From NCBI GenBank assembly GCA_022606135.1, contig JABYQN010000004.1:2728001-2792000 (forward strand): 64,000 nucleotides of DNA. The letters run 5' to 3'. The notes beneath the pieces were generated by a model, which worked only from the letters and a program-made list of their open reading frames with translations, did not search any database and was not told where the DNA came from. The stretch is from Fomes fomentarius. Taxonomy: Eukaryota; Basidiomycota; Agaricomycetes; Polyporales; Polyporaceae. A program made the position numbers and the translations under genes. Positions 34,915-46,592 of this stretch are shown piece by piece. The stretch's first letter is position 1; each line of letters starts with the position of its first letter.

Positions 34915-36484
34915 TCACATGATGACACAATCCGACTTCTTCTTCGAACGTGCAGCGTTGAGGGTCCGTTCGCGAGCCTGGCGACCGCGCTCCTTCAGCT
35001 CGCGCTCCCTCTCCGCCGCGCGTCCTCCCTCCGCATCGCGCTCCTGCTCTAGACGCGCGAGGTCTTGGCGAGCGTAATGGTCGTGCAGCCGCGCGTTCTC
35101 TTCGTCCTGAAGCTGTCGCGCCAACGCCTCGCTAGTAACAGACAATTTGTGGGAGTGTGTCAGCGGTGCTGAATGTACGAACGTTTGAGCAGTACGACTT
35201 ACTCTGCGCGATCAGCCAGTGTCAACGCGCCGGTCTGCTGCTCGAGGGCCGCGAGAGCGCTTTCAGCCGTGTGACCGGCAAAGTCGCCTCCGGCCGGGCT
35301 CGAACGGACAAAATTGGAGTCAACGAAAGTAGAGTAGCTGCCGTCGATGTCTTCCACGCGTTCCCAGACGACGGATGGTTCGTGGAGGAAGACTTGGTCT
35401 GTGACAAGGGTATACAGGGAGCCATCATCTTCGGAAGATTTGTACAGCACGGCCAGATGTGAGTTGCGGAAGAGGGCTGCGAGTGAGTTGGGCTCGAGGG
35501 AGGATGCGAGTTCGAATAGGCCGAAGTATGTGAGCTGCGAGGAAGACGATTCTATGAAGTTGCGGACGATCAGTGCTGTAAGGAACGCCCCAGTCAGCAC
35601 GGAGTCGCACAGCATCTTGCTGGAACGCGCACCATTCTCTACTTTCTGCTGCTCCTCAGGCGTGAGATTGTACGTAGAATGACGACGCGAGGGGCCCTGT
35701 GACGAGGATGGCTCTTCCTCGGACACGACGAACTGCCCCTTCGTAAGATGGTCTACTTCCACAAGCAAGTTGACTGAGGAGTCGTAGTCTTGTGTGTAGG
35801 AGAGGGCTTTGTATTCGGCACTAGAAGGGTCGACGAGCCACCCGTGAACGAGCTTGATACCAGCTTGTTCGAAGAGTTTTAACTCTCCGCCGCCGACACC
35901 CGCAGGCCGGAAGGACGTCGCTCCGGTGAACAATGGGTTCAGGTCCATGCCCTCTGAAGACAGCGTAGTCAGTATACGGGAGGATTACAAGCACGCAAAT
36001 TGAGCTACTCCGAGTGGCGGGCATAATCGACAGCGCCGCAGATATGTCCACGTCCGGATGCGCAGTCAGCAGGTACTCCGCGACAAGCTGCGAGAGGTAG
36101 TCGTACGAGACTGTAGTGCGCTCAAACGGAAGTAGCTGGATTCGTTCGCGGAGGATGAGGATATTGCCTGACAACGGCCAGATATGAGTGAATGGGACCT
36201 CGTGGGGGGTCTGTGGTGCCTACATATCGCGATGAACGAACATGGTCTGTAGACATGCTCTCCTCAGCCATTATGGACATACTTTGCCACGATACTGCTC
36301 ACCCATTGAAGTTCTGAGTGATGATCTTGTACCGCTTAGGCGTGGATCCTGCATCATGCCGGAAGGATATTTCCTTGAGATACCAAACTTCTTCTATGGA
36401 CGACTGGAAATTCTCGTTGCTGCGCGCCTCATCAGCTGCTGTCCCCTGAGAATCTTCATCGAGTGATGCACTAGACTGTGCCAT
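34915..36484 (-). CDS. MINDY-family Lys48-ubiquitin deubiquitinase with CaaX end
   Basis: Cysteine protease of the MINDY (FAM63) family that trims Lys48-linked ubiquitin chains. Exons 36484-36303, 36246-36224, 36167-36009, 35953-35203 and 35131-34915 sum to 1332 nt (443 aa). Motifs: WYLKEISF...YKIITQNFNGPCSFIAICN, with the nucleophilic Cys in GPCSF; NILILRERIQLLP; GMDLNPLFTG; VHGWLVDP; LTYFGLFEL; LAALFRNSHLAVLYK (with the catalytic-type His); VTDQVFLHEPSVVWERV. A ubiquitin-binding MIU helix (DEALARQLQDEENARLHD) leads into a charged coiled coil. The last four residues are CVIM, a canonical prenylation box, preceded by basic SKKKSD, so the protein is probably membrane-tethered. The nucleophile is encoded on a 23 nt exon. 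Confidence 0.92.
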
Positions 36485-37109
36485 ACCACAGCTTCGACGC
36501 GATCAGCGTGTATATGGATAATGACTGGAATGCGCGCGCGATGTTAGTGATGGCGCTGGAATGACGTGGCATTAGATGTAAGGTGCCAGTTCTAGACGCG
36601 TTGCATACCGTACACTTTTACTCACTGTACAAGAGCAGCCACCTAGCCGAGTGTTGGTAAGAGGTTGAACGTTGGGAGCATAGTAGTGGGACTCGCCGGA
36701 GAGAGGAGCTCGGCCATCGGCCGGGCCTCGGCCCACTGCGGAGTTCGCGTTCCTTGGCGGGCGTCTAATGCTGTTACAACCAGAACATGACCATTAAGTA
36801 CCACCCAATCAGTTGCTAGAAAATTAGGATGGCGTCCTTGGAACTTGCTTTCCAAGCTGAAAAATTCATCTCCAATTGCTTGCTACTATCACTGCATGGC
36901 TTCGGCACATAGTTGCACTAAGTACTTTAATATGCAACACATCACACTCCGGGCCACCAGCCCTGATCTCGAGTCTCAAAAACTGTGGTTAATTCCTCGG
37001 CCCAGGGGCCAGTTTCCTAGCTGGTGTCCTCCACTGACCTCAGCTCAGGTGGCAGTGACCTCTAGCCTGGCAAGATGTGTTATAACCGATTGTCATGATG
37101 AGTCTAGTA
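36485..37109. other. Intergenic between MINDY gene and FunK1 array
   Basis: No gene supported. A short piece near 36870-36900 (AATTGCTTGCTA...TATCACT) recurs near 42149, which suggests the duplicated upstream unit began around here. Confidence 0.35.
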
Positions 37110-37760
37110 CTCATGATCACTGGCAGAGTGTTTTACCTCACACTGAGGCAGTTTCCCCGCAAGGCGAGGATGTGATAAGGACGGCGGTGTATAATCCGTA
37201 TCTCCGGTGAAGATGGCGGGTGGTTAGAGGAGACAAGCGCTACGGCAACCTCGCTCCGTCGGGTAGCTCAGCGCTTGTTGCGTGTTCTGAACCAAAGCCA
37301 CGTATCCCACGATCCCTTTCTTCGAGTCAGTATCGCCGACGTAGCGTGAAACAGGTGCGAAAGTTCCCTAGCTTCTCAAAAAAGCAACAACTAGCTTTGG
37401 TGGAGTAGACTTCGATATCAGGCAACCCGTCGGGCCAGGCGTCCAAATTTACTACGTACCTCCCGCTTCACGCATATCGTCGCTGCACTAGTAACAAGGT
37501 ATTTGAATTCCACCGCTATGAATCTACCTTTCATCCACTCCGGACTGTGCCGCAGGGTGGAAGTTGCCAATCTGAGGCAGATGTTCATATTAATACGCTA
37601 GATCCGGGAGTCGGTGAGTCGAGAAGTGCATCAAAGCCCAGCGCAGTGGCCTGCACCGCTTGTTGCAATCTTGGACGTGTGTTCTTTGCTAAGCGCTTTT
37701 CGGCAGACCCATTGTTCTCCTCAACCGTCACCTGCATTGCAGTCCAGCACCACCTATAAA
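37110..37760 (+). repeat. Duplicated upstream region of FunK1-1 (with 42210-42946)
   Basis: About 650 bp clearly alignable with the region upstream of FunK1-2. It includes GAGGAGACAAGCGCTACGGC, AAGTTCCCTAGCTT, an ATG (37518) opening the short frame MNLPFIHSG, GGAAGTTGCCAA, and GACCCATTGTTC close to the gene start. So the promoters were duplicated with the genes. Confidence 0.75.
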
Positions 37761-40390
37761 ATGTCTATCTCAACCACTTCAATTGGCAGCTCCTGCCGCT
37801 CATGTAGCTCAGGTATGGCCCGCCTCTAGTCCTAGGGTGAAGAAGGGCAAGGTCGAGGTTGTTGTTGCAGATGATGCGCTTCAAGCCGGGCAACTCGAGG
37901 GCTGGAAGAACGAGCTTGTCCATCGATGCCATGTCTTCGAAGGCTCTCTCGACGAGTACCTCGATGTCTTCGTACCCACTAATAAGACACTCACACTCCC
38001 CGCACCTGACATCAACACTTTCGCGACCTTCACACCGATCGCTGGGCACGAACTCGAGAGCTATGACCCATTGGTACGTGTTCCAACCATTTGATCACTC
38101 TGTATCGATGGTGCCTGATATTGCCTGCCAGGTCAAAGGCCTCAAGAAGGTTGTCGCGCGGTTTCCAAAAAACAAGAAGTTCACATTCTTTCAAAACTGC
38201 AGAGCGCAACTGCTCTTCCCCTTCAAGGACTTCCAAGGTAACCATCATGCCTGCTACCCCGACATTGCGGTCTCCCTTCCCGGTGAGACTCTGCGGAGCG
38301 GGAATTGGTTGAAGACTGGTGCGTTCATTGAAGTCAAGGATACGAAGAACGAAGATCCGTTCAGTGGGGCCGGTCTGAAGCACAGCAAGACGCTCGTCCA
38401 AATGGCTGTCGATGCGCAAGGACTCATGGTGGCGCACGGCCATACATCCGCTTTCATCCTTGGAATCTATGGTGAACAGGGTCGACTCGTCCATTTCGAC
38501 CACTCTTGTGCCGTCGCATCGCCGGCGTTCAACATCAAGGAGAGCGCTCGTCTTCTCCAGCACTTCTTCTGGCGACTCGCGCATCCTGCAAATGGTGGTG
38601 GCATTGTTGGTTGTGATCCTACTGTTCGCAAGTTGACGGTCAAGGAACGGCACGCGGTTTCTAAGATCTTAGCAGACGCTGGTGAGGATGCCCTTGAAGA
38701 GCCTGAGATGATGCGCAGGGTCCTAGTCTACCAGACCAACGAAGGAGGAGTCTCCGTCACCAGTGCGTACATCCTACTCCGTCTCATCGACATCAACGCA
38801 CGTCTGCTCTCTCGTGCCACCTCCGTCTGGGTTGCGATGAAGGACCCTCGTGACGAAGCCCAGTACCAGCGAGGCGACCGTCTTGAAGTGCAGGGTAAAT
38901 TGGAGCTTGTCGTGGTCAAGGATGCTTGGCGTCAGTCGGTCCGCAAACCGGAGACTGACTTCTACGACCGCATGAAAACCACCATCGCAGAGAAGGAATG
39001 GCTTGGCCTTCCTCGCCTCATCGCTGGCTGTGACCTCGGAGAGCGGGACATCCACCAGTGGATCGCAACGAAAGGTCATGACCTTGCTGCATCCCTCGAA
39101 GCCATTCACTCGCAGTTTTCACTCGGTCCTTCCACGCCACTCTCGACATTTCCGCCCACCTCGTCACCCACACCCACACCGGCACCCATCCCTGACCCTT
39201 CTAACATCGCAACAACCTCCGGTTCAGCCTCAGCAACGCATATCGACGTCTCCAGCTTCCTTCCGCTCCCTGATCAAGTCACCTGCTCTTGGAGGATTGC
39301 AAAGGGTCTAGAACGCCAGCATCTGGAGCGCAGCCACATGCGAGTAGTCGTCGACACTCTCGGGCGCCGTCTTACAGGATTCCGGAGCACTCGCGAACTT
39401 GTACAAGCACTTCACGATGCCGTTGTCGGTGGGTTGCTCGCTCGTTGTTACTCTCTCATCTTCTCATTGTACTCTTCAGGCCACAAGATTCTATGGGAGA
39501 AGGCCAAGATCCTCCATCACGATGTGAGTGTCGGGAACATCCTGATTGTGGAAAAAGAAGGCTCGCGACCTTTCACGGGGTTCCTACACGACTTTGACTA
39601 TAGCTCAATGGCCGGAATACCCTTACCTTCAGGGTCGGACCTCAAGCAAGCCACCGCGGAGACTCTCGATGAGGAGAATCTGAGAGAACGAACGGTGCGT
39701 ATCTGAGGGCTCTCTTCATTACCTATACTTACTAGTGGATGTCCGCAGGGCACCTACTTCTTCATGAGCATAGAGCTTCTTGAAGAGGACGGCGTCGTTC
39801 ATGGACCCCACCATGACTTGGAGTCCGTCTACTGGATACTGATTTGGATCATCCTACGTCATACGAGGCACGATAGCCGAGCGACGAACAAGGCATGTGG
39901 AAACCTATTCAAGTTCGGCAGCGACGGTGACAGTGCGGATGCAAAGCGGTCGTGGCTCTCTAGAAAAGGTACTATCGCCGTCATCGACAACGCGCCTCTG
40001 TCCTGGTTAATCCAGGAGTTCACTGTGCTCGCCTACAAGCACCTCTCTTCGCGCGATGGTCCTGGCGTCTCCTTGACGCATGATGCAGTCCTGAAGATTT
40101 TCGACCAGGCACTCAGACGCACGGACTGGCCAGAGAAAGACGGCGCCATCGCGTTCAAGGCCCCCGACCTCCGGACGAAGGGTCTTCCTACGAACACAAC
40201 GACTGCCTCGTCGAAGAAGCGCAAGGAGCAGCCTGAAGGCGAGGGCTTGCGCTCCAACGCTACTGCGGCCAGCGGGTCCTCAAAGCGCACCAAGACTCAT
40301 GCCTCTGGAAGCCAGCCAAGCACTGCGAGCAGCCGGGGCGGGAAGTCATCTCGTGGCTCGTCGAAGCGGCGCGGCGCAGCTCGTCGCTGA
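37761..40390 (+). CDS. FunK1 fungal-type protein kinase 1
   Basis: Exons 37761-37812, 37871-38073, 38132-39428, 39480-39694 and 39749-40390 sum to 2409 nt (802 aa). The N-terminal part (ALQAGQLEGWKNELV, then DEYLDVFVP) precedes the FunK1 region with LLFPFKDF, PDIAVSLPGE, VQMAVDAQGLMVAHGH, and SAYILLRLIDINARLLSRATSVW. The kinase core is FunK1-like: RSHMRVVVDTLGRRL, ILHHDVSVGNILIV (His-His-Asp instead of His-Arg-Asp), GFLHDFDYSSM (Asp-Phe-Asp instead of DFG), then HHDLESVYWILIWIILRHT. The tail is basic (SSKRTKTH...SSKRRGAARR), a likely nuclear signal. A serine/cysteine-rich first exon of 17 codons is shared with copies 2 and 3. FunK1 kinases are expanded in mushroom-forming fungi; substrates are unknown. 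Confidence 0.88.
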
Positions 40391-41064
40391 ATGTTCTCTT
40401 TCCATTCTTCTCTCTTTCCCCGACGACGTGGCGGTCGCATGTAATGCTCTGTTTTGTACATCATGTATCTTGAATCATCCCAGCTTAACCTCGATTCCTA
40501 TTTGTCGTTGATCGCTGGAGCGCCACACAATGTTGGAGACCCGCTGATTAGGAGTGCTAAGCTCCAAGTCGAGATCAGTCAGTAATGAAATCAGTGAGAT
40601 TGACTGAGTAGTATCAGAATGCGACGAGCGTTCTTGGCGGGGATCACGCGTACGCAGTGTTCTCCGCGTACGCCAGAACTTGAAAGACCTTTCAGTCCCG
40701 AGTTCACTCGTACTCAAGACTGCTGGAGTCCCTCATAACTAGTACCGATTTGCTCTACCATATGCGTGATCTAGTTGGGGAGTTTACAATCATGTGTACG
40801 TCTACTAATACTGTAGTGACTGCCAGTATAGTAGGATTATGCCTGAAACTAAGTCAAATTCTTTCAATTTCGTCTTGTTGCTACAGTTTTTCAGGTGAAG
40901 TTTTAGCCACGGTGCAACGCCTCAAGCTCCTGTAGTTGATGCGGTAACATCGCTTACAAGAAACTATGTAAGTGATGCCGACACTCAGTGTGGTTGAATG
41001 ATGATACAGTACTCACTTTCGCGATATGCTTACTCGCTGGCCACGTCCGCGTCCGGATGCGCAG
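40391..41064. other. Intergenic between FunK1-1 and LTR copy 1
   Basis: About 670 bp without coding features. The last 20 bp and the bases just after the LTR match MINDY exon 3 (36047-36090). Confidence 0.35.
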
Positions 41065-42068
41065 TGATAGGCTTAGATCGTGTGTGTGTGCACGAGCTCA
41101 AAGGTGCGAGAGTTCGGTTGTGTCTACACAAGGGGAGTCAAATGGGGGTGAGGAGAGAGGATGGAGTAATGTAGGGAGTCGCCGTAGAGTAGTGATGTAG
41201 AAGTAGAATAGCGTTGAAATGCCGGGGATAAGCCTGGAAGTCAAGTATGTTAGATGTATAATGTAGATGGGGGCGTTGAGGAGCGTATTCGATAATCCGT
41301 AAGACATGAGTGGAATGTCGGGAGTCGAGGGAGAGTGTCGGGAGTCAAGAGCCGATAGGCGCTGGTCCAGAGTCAAAAGTCGGAAGTCGAAAGGCGAATG
41401 TCGAAGGTCGAGAGTCGAATACTGGGAAAACAATGATTCTATTCGAGTGTAAGCTACTACACCTACAGAGGACCGAGGCCAAGAGCGGTGATGGAACAAG
41501 CTGGAACATGACTATGACGGACGCGGGTAAACTAAAGTGAATCGTAACGAGTGTAAGCGAGTCGCGGCGCGCACAGCTCCCGCATCAGGAGAAAATCTAC
41601 AGTAAGCGTCGTGTTAATGAACTATTGGAAGGTCTGTTACTGTAAGTAAGGGTGCGAAGCATATGTACGAGTGTGCATGATGGGGAAAGGAGGGCGGTGG
41701 CGGATAGCTGCAGGGGGACGACGGCCGTGTGCTCGGGCTATGGCTAATCAGCGAAGGGGTCATAGAGGCCGTATTGCGTAACGCGCGAGGCTCGGCTACC
41801 GTCGTTGCTGACGTGGAGGTCTGTCGCAACGGTGTGTGCTGGCTCGGCTCGTGTCGGCTCGATCTATGACACTTGTTCGAGACAGTTACTGAAGAGCCAA
41901 AGGCTCCGGGTTGCTTCGGGTCGGCGGCGCGTGCGAAGGATGTCGGCGAGATGTGTCGTCGGTGTTGAGTTGTGGTGGTACGAGGAGGAGTTGCGATGGC
42001 GCTCGTCGGCGCGCGCTTCAATTACCAAATGCGGCGAGTACTCGCGCAGACATGCACGATGCGCATCA
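41065..42068 (-). mobile_element. Solo LTR, copy 1 (minus orientation)
   Basis: 1004 bp element. Read on the minus strand it begins TGATGCGCAT and ends CTATCA, flanked by the exact 4 bp duplication GCAG (41061-41064 and 42069-42072). It aligns over its length with 54727-55755 in the opposite orientation: identical blocks include GCGCGAGTACTCGCCGCATT near the start and ACTCTCGCACCTT near the end. No gag/pol coding adjoins it, so it reads as a solo LTR. The long open frames inside it are by-products of a pyrimidine-rich strand. Class (Gypsy or Copia) cannot be told from the LTR alone. Confidence 0.75.
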
Positions 42069-42209
42069 GCAGTTAGCAGGTACTCCGCCACAGACGAGCT
42101 TTTAGAGAACCCAAAACATTACCATCATCTTCCAATAAATCTCTACATAATTGCTTGCTATCACTCATTATCTGCTCTCCAGTCTCAACTTTGCTTTTCG
42201 GCGAAATAC

Positions 42210-42946
42210 AAGTCACACTGAGGCAGTAATTTTTTAGAGCCAATAAGTTAAATCTTGATCAGAGTGCTCTTCCTCACACACTTTGGCAATGATGTTGTAG
42301 CGAGAGCCGAGTCGGATGTCGGATGGTTAAGTGATTAGAGGAGACAGGCGCTACGGCCATCTCGGTCCGTCGGATAGACGAGCGCTTGGTGCTATGGCCC
42401 CTGGCGATTGTCGCCGCCTATGCTGAACCAAAGCCACGTAACGCACCGCAGGATTACTTTGTTCTAGTCAGTAGTCCCAGCATGATTGGCCTTCTGCATT
42501 GCCCACGGTAAAGCGTGAAATAGGTGGGGAAGTTCCCTAGCTTTCAAACAGAACCGTTACTAAACACGCTCTGGTGGAGTAGGCTTTGATATAAGGCAAC
42601 CCGTTGGGTCCAGGCATTACCGTAGACCCAGTGTCACACATATCGTACCCGTATACAGTGGCACTAACAAGGTAGTCAAGCTCCACCGCTATGAATATGC
42701 CTTTTATTGACTCTGGAATGTGCGGCACTGGAAGTTGCCAACCTGAGGCGGATCTTCATATCAATACGTTAGATCCGACAGGCAGCGCGCACAGACTGGT
42801 GAGTCTAGAAGCGCATTCAAGCCCAGCGCGGCGACGTGCATCGCTTGTTGGACGCGTGTTCTTTGCTGATGTGATGAGCGCTTGCCAACAGACCCATTGT
42901 TCAACTCAACCACATTCAGTTTGCAGCTGCACACTCGACCTATACA
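42210..42946 (+). repeat. Duplicated upstream region of FunK1-2 (with 37110-37760)
   Basis: Counterpart of the FunK1-1 upstream block. It contains TAGAGGAGACAGGCGCTACGG, AAGTTCCCTAGCTTTC, ATG at 42691 opening MNMPFIDSG, GGAAGTTGCCAACC and AGACCCATTGTTC in the same order. Confidence 0.75.
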
Positions 42947-45701
42947 ATGTCAATATCTACAGAAGCGTTTGGCAGCTACCTCTGCCGCGCATGTAGCTCA
43001 GGTATGGCATCCAAGCCTAGCCCTCGGGGTGCCAAGGCTCCTACTGAGCTGACCACCAGTATGAAGATACTCTCCAGGACGCCAAGGTGCAGATCGAGGG
43101 ATGGAAGAAGGAGCTCGCAGAAAGGGTGCACACCTATGATGGGACCTTCGATAGCTACCTCGACACCTTCGTGCCGAGTTCTGCCCCCCAGTCCATCCCG
43201 TCTCTATCTCTCAAGTCCGCGTACTCGACGTACAACCCAACCAAAGGGAAGGAAGTCAAGGGCTACAAGGGACTGGTACGTTACCGCTCACTTTCTACCA
43301 CGGCCTCTATTGATCTCCATTTAGCTGAAGGGGCTGAGACGCACTGTCTCCAGGTTTCCCGCTGCCAAGAAGCCCACTTTCTTCCCCAACCACCGTCAAA
43401 AGCTCCTCTTCCCGTTCGAACCTTTCCAGCATAACCACCACTCCACTCTCCCCGATATCGCTATGTCGCTTCCCGGTTACGATCTCACAGAAGCCACCTG
43501 GGCGCGCATCGCAACGTTCTTTGAGGTCAAGGCGGAGGCCACCGACGATCCCTTCGACAAAGACGGCCTCAAGCACTGTGGGACCCTGGTACAGATGGCC
43601 ATCGATGCTCGAGGTCTAATGGTCACCCATGGCTTCCTCGCTGCCTTTGTGGTCGGCATCTATGGCCCCAATGTTCGCATCGTTCGTTATGATCACTCTG
43701 GTGTCGTCGCCGCACCATCCTTCTCCCTCAAGGAACAACCCGAGCTCTTCCAAAAGTTCCTTTGGCGTTTCGTCCATCCTGCCGTTGGTGACACTGTCGT
43801 CGGCTGCGATCCCACCTCGCGCAAAGTCACCGATGCCGAAGTGGCATGGGTGCAAGGACGTTTACGAGACGCAGGAGAAACGCCACTCCGCCAGCCTAGT
43901 CTGTGTCGACGGAGTGAGGTGTACAGTACGCACGATGAGGACGAGGCTCCGAGAAGTTTCTTCCTCATCCGACTTATCGATATCAACGCCCGTCTGCTCT
44001 CTCGTGCTACGACCGTATGGATGGCCTTGGAAGATCCTCGCAAGATGGTGGAGGGGATCATGCCCGATTTCCCCACCGTCGATACTGTAGAGTTCTTAAT
44101 CGTCAAGGATGCATGGCGTCAGGTGGTCCGTAAAGACGAGAAGATGTTCTACGACCGCTTACAGTGCACTATCTCCGACGAAGACTGGACTGGACTCCCC
44201 CGTCTTGTCTGTGGCGGTGACCTAGGTGAGAGGGAGACTGCGCAATGGAAGGCCAGTGGTGGCAGCCTCCATGATCCCGTTGGTGATCCTGGTCCTTCTA
44301 CCGTCGCACACAGGGCCCTATTTCCACTTCTACCCAAACCGCCCACTACACCTGATCATTCGACTTCCGCACTAGCTTTCTCGTCGCCGTTGACCCCTCT
44401 TACACCATCGTCTCCCATCGCACCTGTGACACCAGCTCGGCAACGGCTGCCTGAGACGCCACCGCTCTCCTCCCCACTTACCGAGATCAGCGACGCTACC
44501 ACACCCGACGGGCCTCTCGATGTTCCTCAGCAGCAGACATATACATGGAGGAACCTCTTTGGGGATACAGATCGCCATCGCGAGCGCAGCCATATGCGCT
44601 TTGTGATCGACACTGTAGGCAGGCGTCTGACCCGTTTCCGTTCTACCGAGGAGCTAGTTCGCGCTCTACATGATGCACTCAAAGGTAAAGCTCGTTACCT
44701 TTTTTCTGTTCTTTGCCAACACTAAGCACCGATCATAATTTAGGACACAAGCTCGCATGGGAGAAGGGTAAACTATTGCATCGTGACGTCAGTGTTGGAA
44801 ACATCCTCATCGTCGACAAGATCGACACACGCAAGTACCGAGGCTTCTTGCACGACTTCGACTACAGCTCGATGGCGCCGCTCGATCAAGGGGAAGATGT
44901 GGTAGTCAATGGAATGTTGGTCGGATCTTCAAGTTCAGCAGAGTCGATGACGTCCGATCCGTCGCGAACAACCGATATCGCCGACCTCAACGAGGATTTG
45001 AAAGAGCGTACTGTGAGTATATCACTCTTTCTCAGGTGGCCGGCCGCTCATCCCAGCTATGTCAGGGGACACTGTACTTCATGGCGGTGGAACTTCAGAA
45101 GACGAAGAACATTCTACACAACGTCCATCACGATATCGAGTCCTTCTATTGGGTCTTCATGTGGGTCATTCTCCGGCATACGGCACACACCCACGAGCTT
45201 GGGCACGCGGCATGTGCGATATACTTCAAGTTCGGAAGTGATAGGGAAAGCTACCATGCCAAGAACGGCCTGCTGTCGGACTCAAGTGAAGAAGTCATCG
45301 CCGTCAAGGACAATGCCCCTTTGTCGCACCTCATCTCCGCCTTCACAGCGCTCGTGCGAACTTGCCTCGGCGAGCGGACACCACTCACTCATGACGCTGT
45401 CCTGGCGCTTTTTGAAGAAGCCCTCGACATGTCGGGCTGGCCAGTGGAAGACGCTGCTCTCCCCGTGACACTTCCAGACACTCGGACGGACGTCATGTTG
45501 AACAAGGCATCTGGGCCCGAACCCACAACCGATCTGCTCAAAGAAGCATCTAGGAAGCGGAGGGAGATGCCCTACGATGACCCTTCCGAGTCAGCCGCTA
45601 CTAGATCTTCGAAACGCTCGAAGAAGTCTACCAATGGCGGCCCTTCAAGTTCAACTGGTACCAGGTCTTCGAAACGCTCGAAAAAGTCTGTCCGTCGCTA
45701 G
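42947..45701 (+). CDS. FunK1 fungal-type protein kinase 2
   Basis: Exons 42947-43001, 43067-43275, 43325-44684, 44744-45012 and 45066-45701 sum to 2529 nt (842 aa). N-terminal region DTLQDAKVQIEGWKKELA; body LLFPFEPFQHNHH, LPDIAMSLPGYDL, LVQMAIDARGLMVTHGF, FFLIRLIDINARLLSRATTVW. Kinase core: RSHMRFVIDTVGRRL, LLHRDVSVGNILIV (full His-Arg-Asp), GFLHDFDYSSM, HHDIESFYWVFMWVILRHT. A Ser/Pro/Thr linker (about 44280-44530) and a basic tail SSKRSKKS...SVRR complete it. All splice sites are conventional. Closest relative in the window is FunK1-1, with which it shares promoter DNA. It is a good reference for judging the damaged copies 3 and 4. Confidence 0.88.
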
Positions 45702-46014
45702 ACACATCGATTCTCCCTTCGCACTCAACTCTTGCAAACATCTCATGTCCCGCGAGTGGCTTCCAGAGGTTGATGTTACTTTGGTCATACCTGATCTCTC
45801 CGTTATCGAGCATGTATATACAGTTTGTACTACCTACCATTCTCCCCGTTATAACCGCCTTTCAAGTCCCCAGTCTTATGGTGGGAATCATGCGCTTTAA
45901 GTTCTGACAATTGTCCGCGAAATTGTGCGCTCAGTCCAGGTTGGCACATGTTCACTGTATGGTACTAGGCTGCCGCAGATTGCATCGTTCCATACCTGGT
46001 AGGGCCCGATGTCC
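45702..46014. other. Intergenic between FunK1-2 and a FunK1 fragment
   Basis: No features recognised. Confidence 0.3.
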
Positions 46015-46155
46015 CACCACCGCGTACATCCTCCTATGCCTCATTGATATAGATGTGCGCCTGCTCTCTCGGCGTGCCATATCAATCTGGACCATGAAGG
46101 CGAGAACTTGCGCTCCCTGGCCAACGCTACTGCGGCTAGCGCCGGGTATTCAACT
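46015..46155 (+). pseudogene. FunK1 gene fragment
   Basis: Reads TAYILLCLIDIDVRLLSR, a match to SAYILLRLIDINARLLSR of FunK1-1. Only a few dozen bases later it reads GAACTTGCGCTCC...GCCAACGCTACTGCGGCTAGCG, which matches the 3' tail of FunK1-1 (about 40243-40273). The 1.4 kb between the two parts has been lost. It is a relic of a fifth array member. Confidence 0.7.
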
Positions 46156-46592
46156 TGGAAGCCACTGGCAGTCGGGCACTCAGAGTTAAACCAGGGTACA
46201 TGCAGGAAGTTCTCTCGGCTGAAACGCGGTGTATGTATACTACTCCGTTCGGTTGCTTGCTGGAAGTGTACTATGCACACCAATGCCAACTGAAGACGGC
46301 CATCGGCCCGAGTCTCCCGAGCGCTTGCACGTTGAAAAGTTGAACTTCCGCGGCGTACTTACTACTTAGTCATTTCTATTCATCTCTTAAGCCAGGCTTG
46401 AGGCTCGCTTCCAGCCTAAGGCAACACTGCAAAGCAGCCTTTGACACAAAGGAACGACAACTCCGCAGTACAGGCTAGCCTTTGACCTAGGCTATCGGAC
46501 GAACGGACTGATTACTGTGACAACCACATTCAATGACTTGCCAGGAGAGCACGCCGACGTGATTCCATTGTTCATCACCAATATACTATACA
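46156..46592. other. Intergenic upstream of FunK1-3
   Basis: No gene supported. It does not share the duplicated upstream block of copies 1 and 2. Confidence 0.3.

Noticed and set aside
37255..37290. tRNA-like GGGTAGCTCAGCGC stretch upstream of FunK1-1
   Set aside because: No acceptor stem or TPsiC arm can be drawn around it. It is part of the duplicated promoter block.
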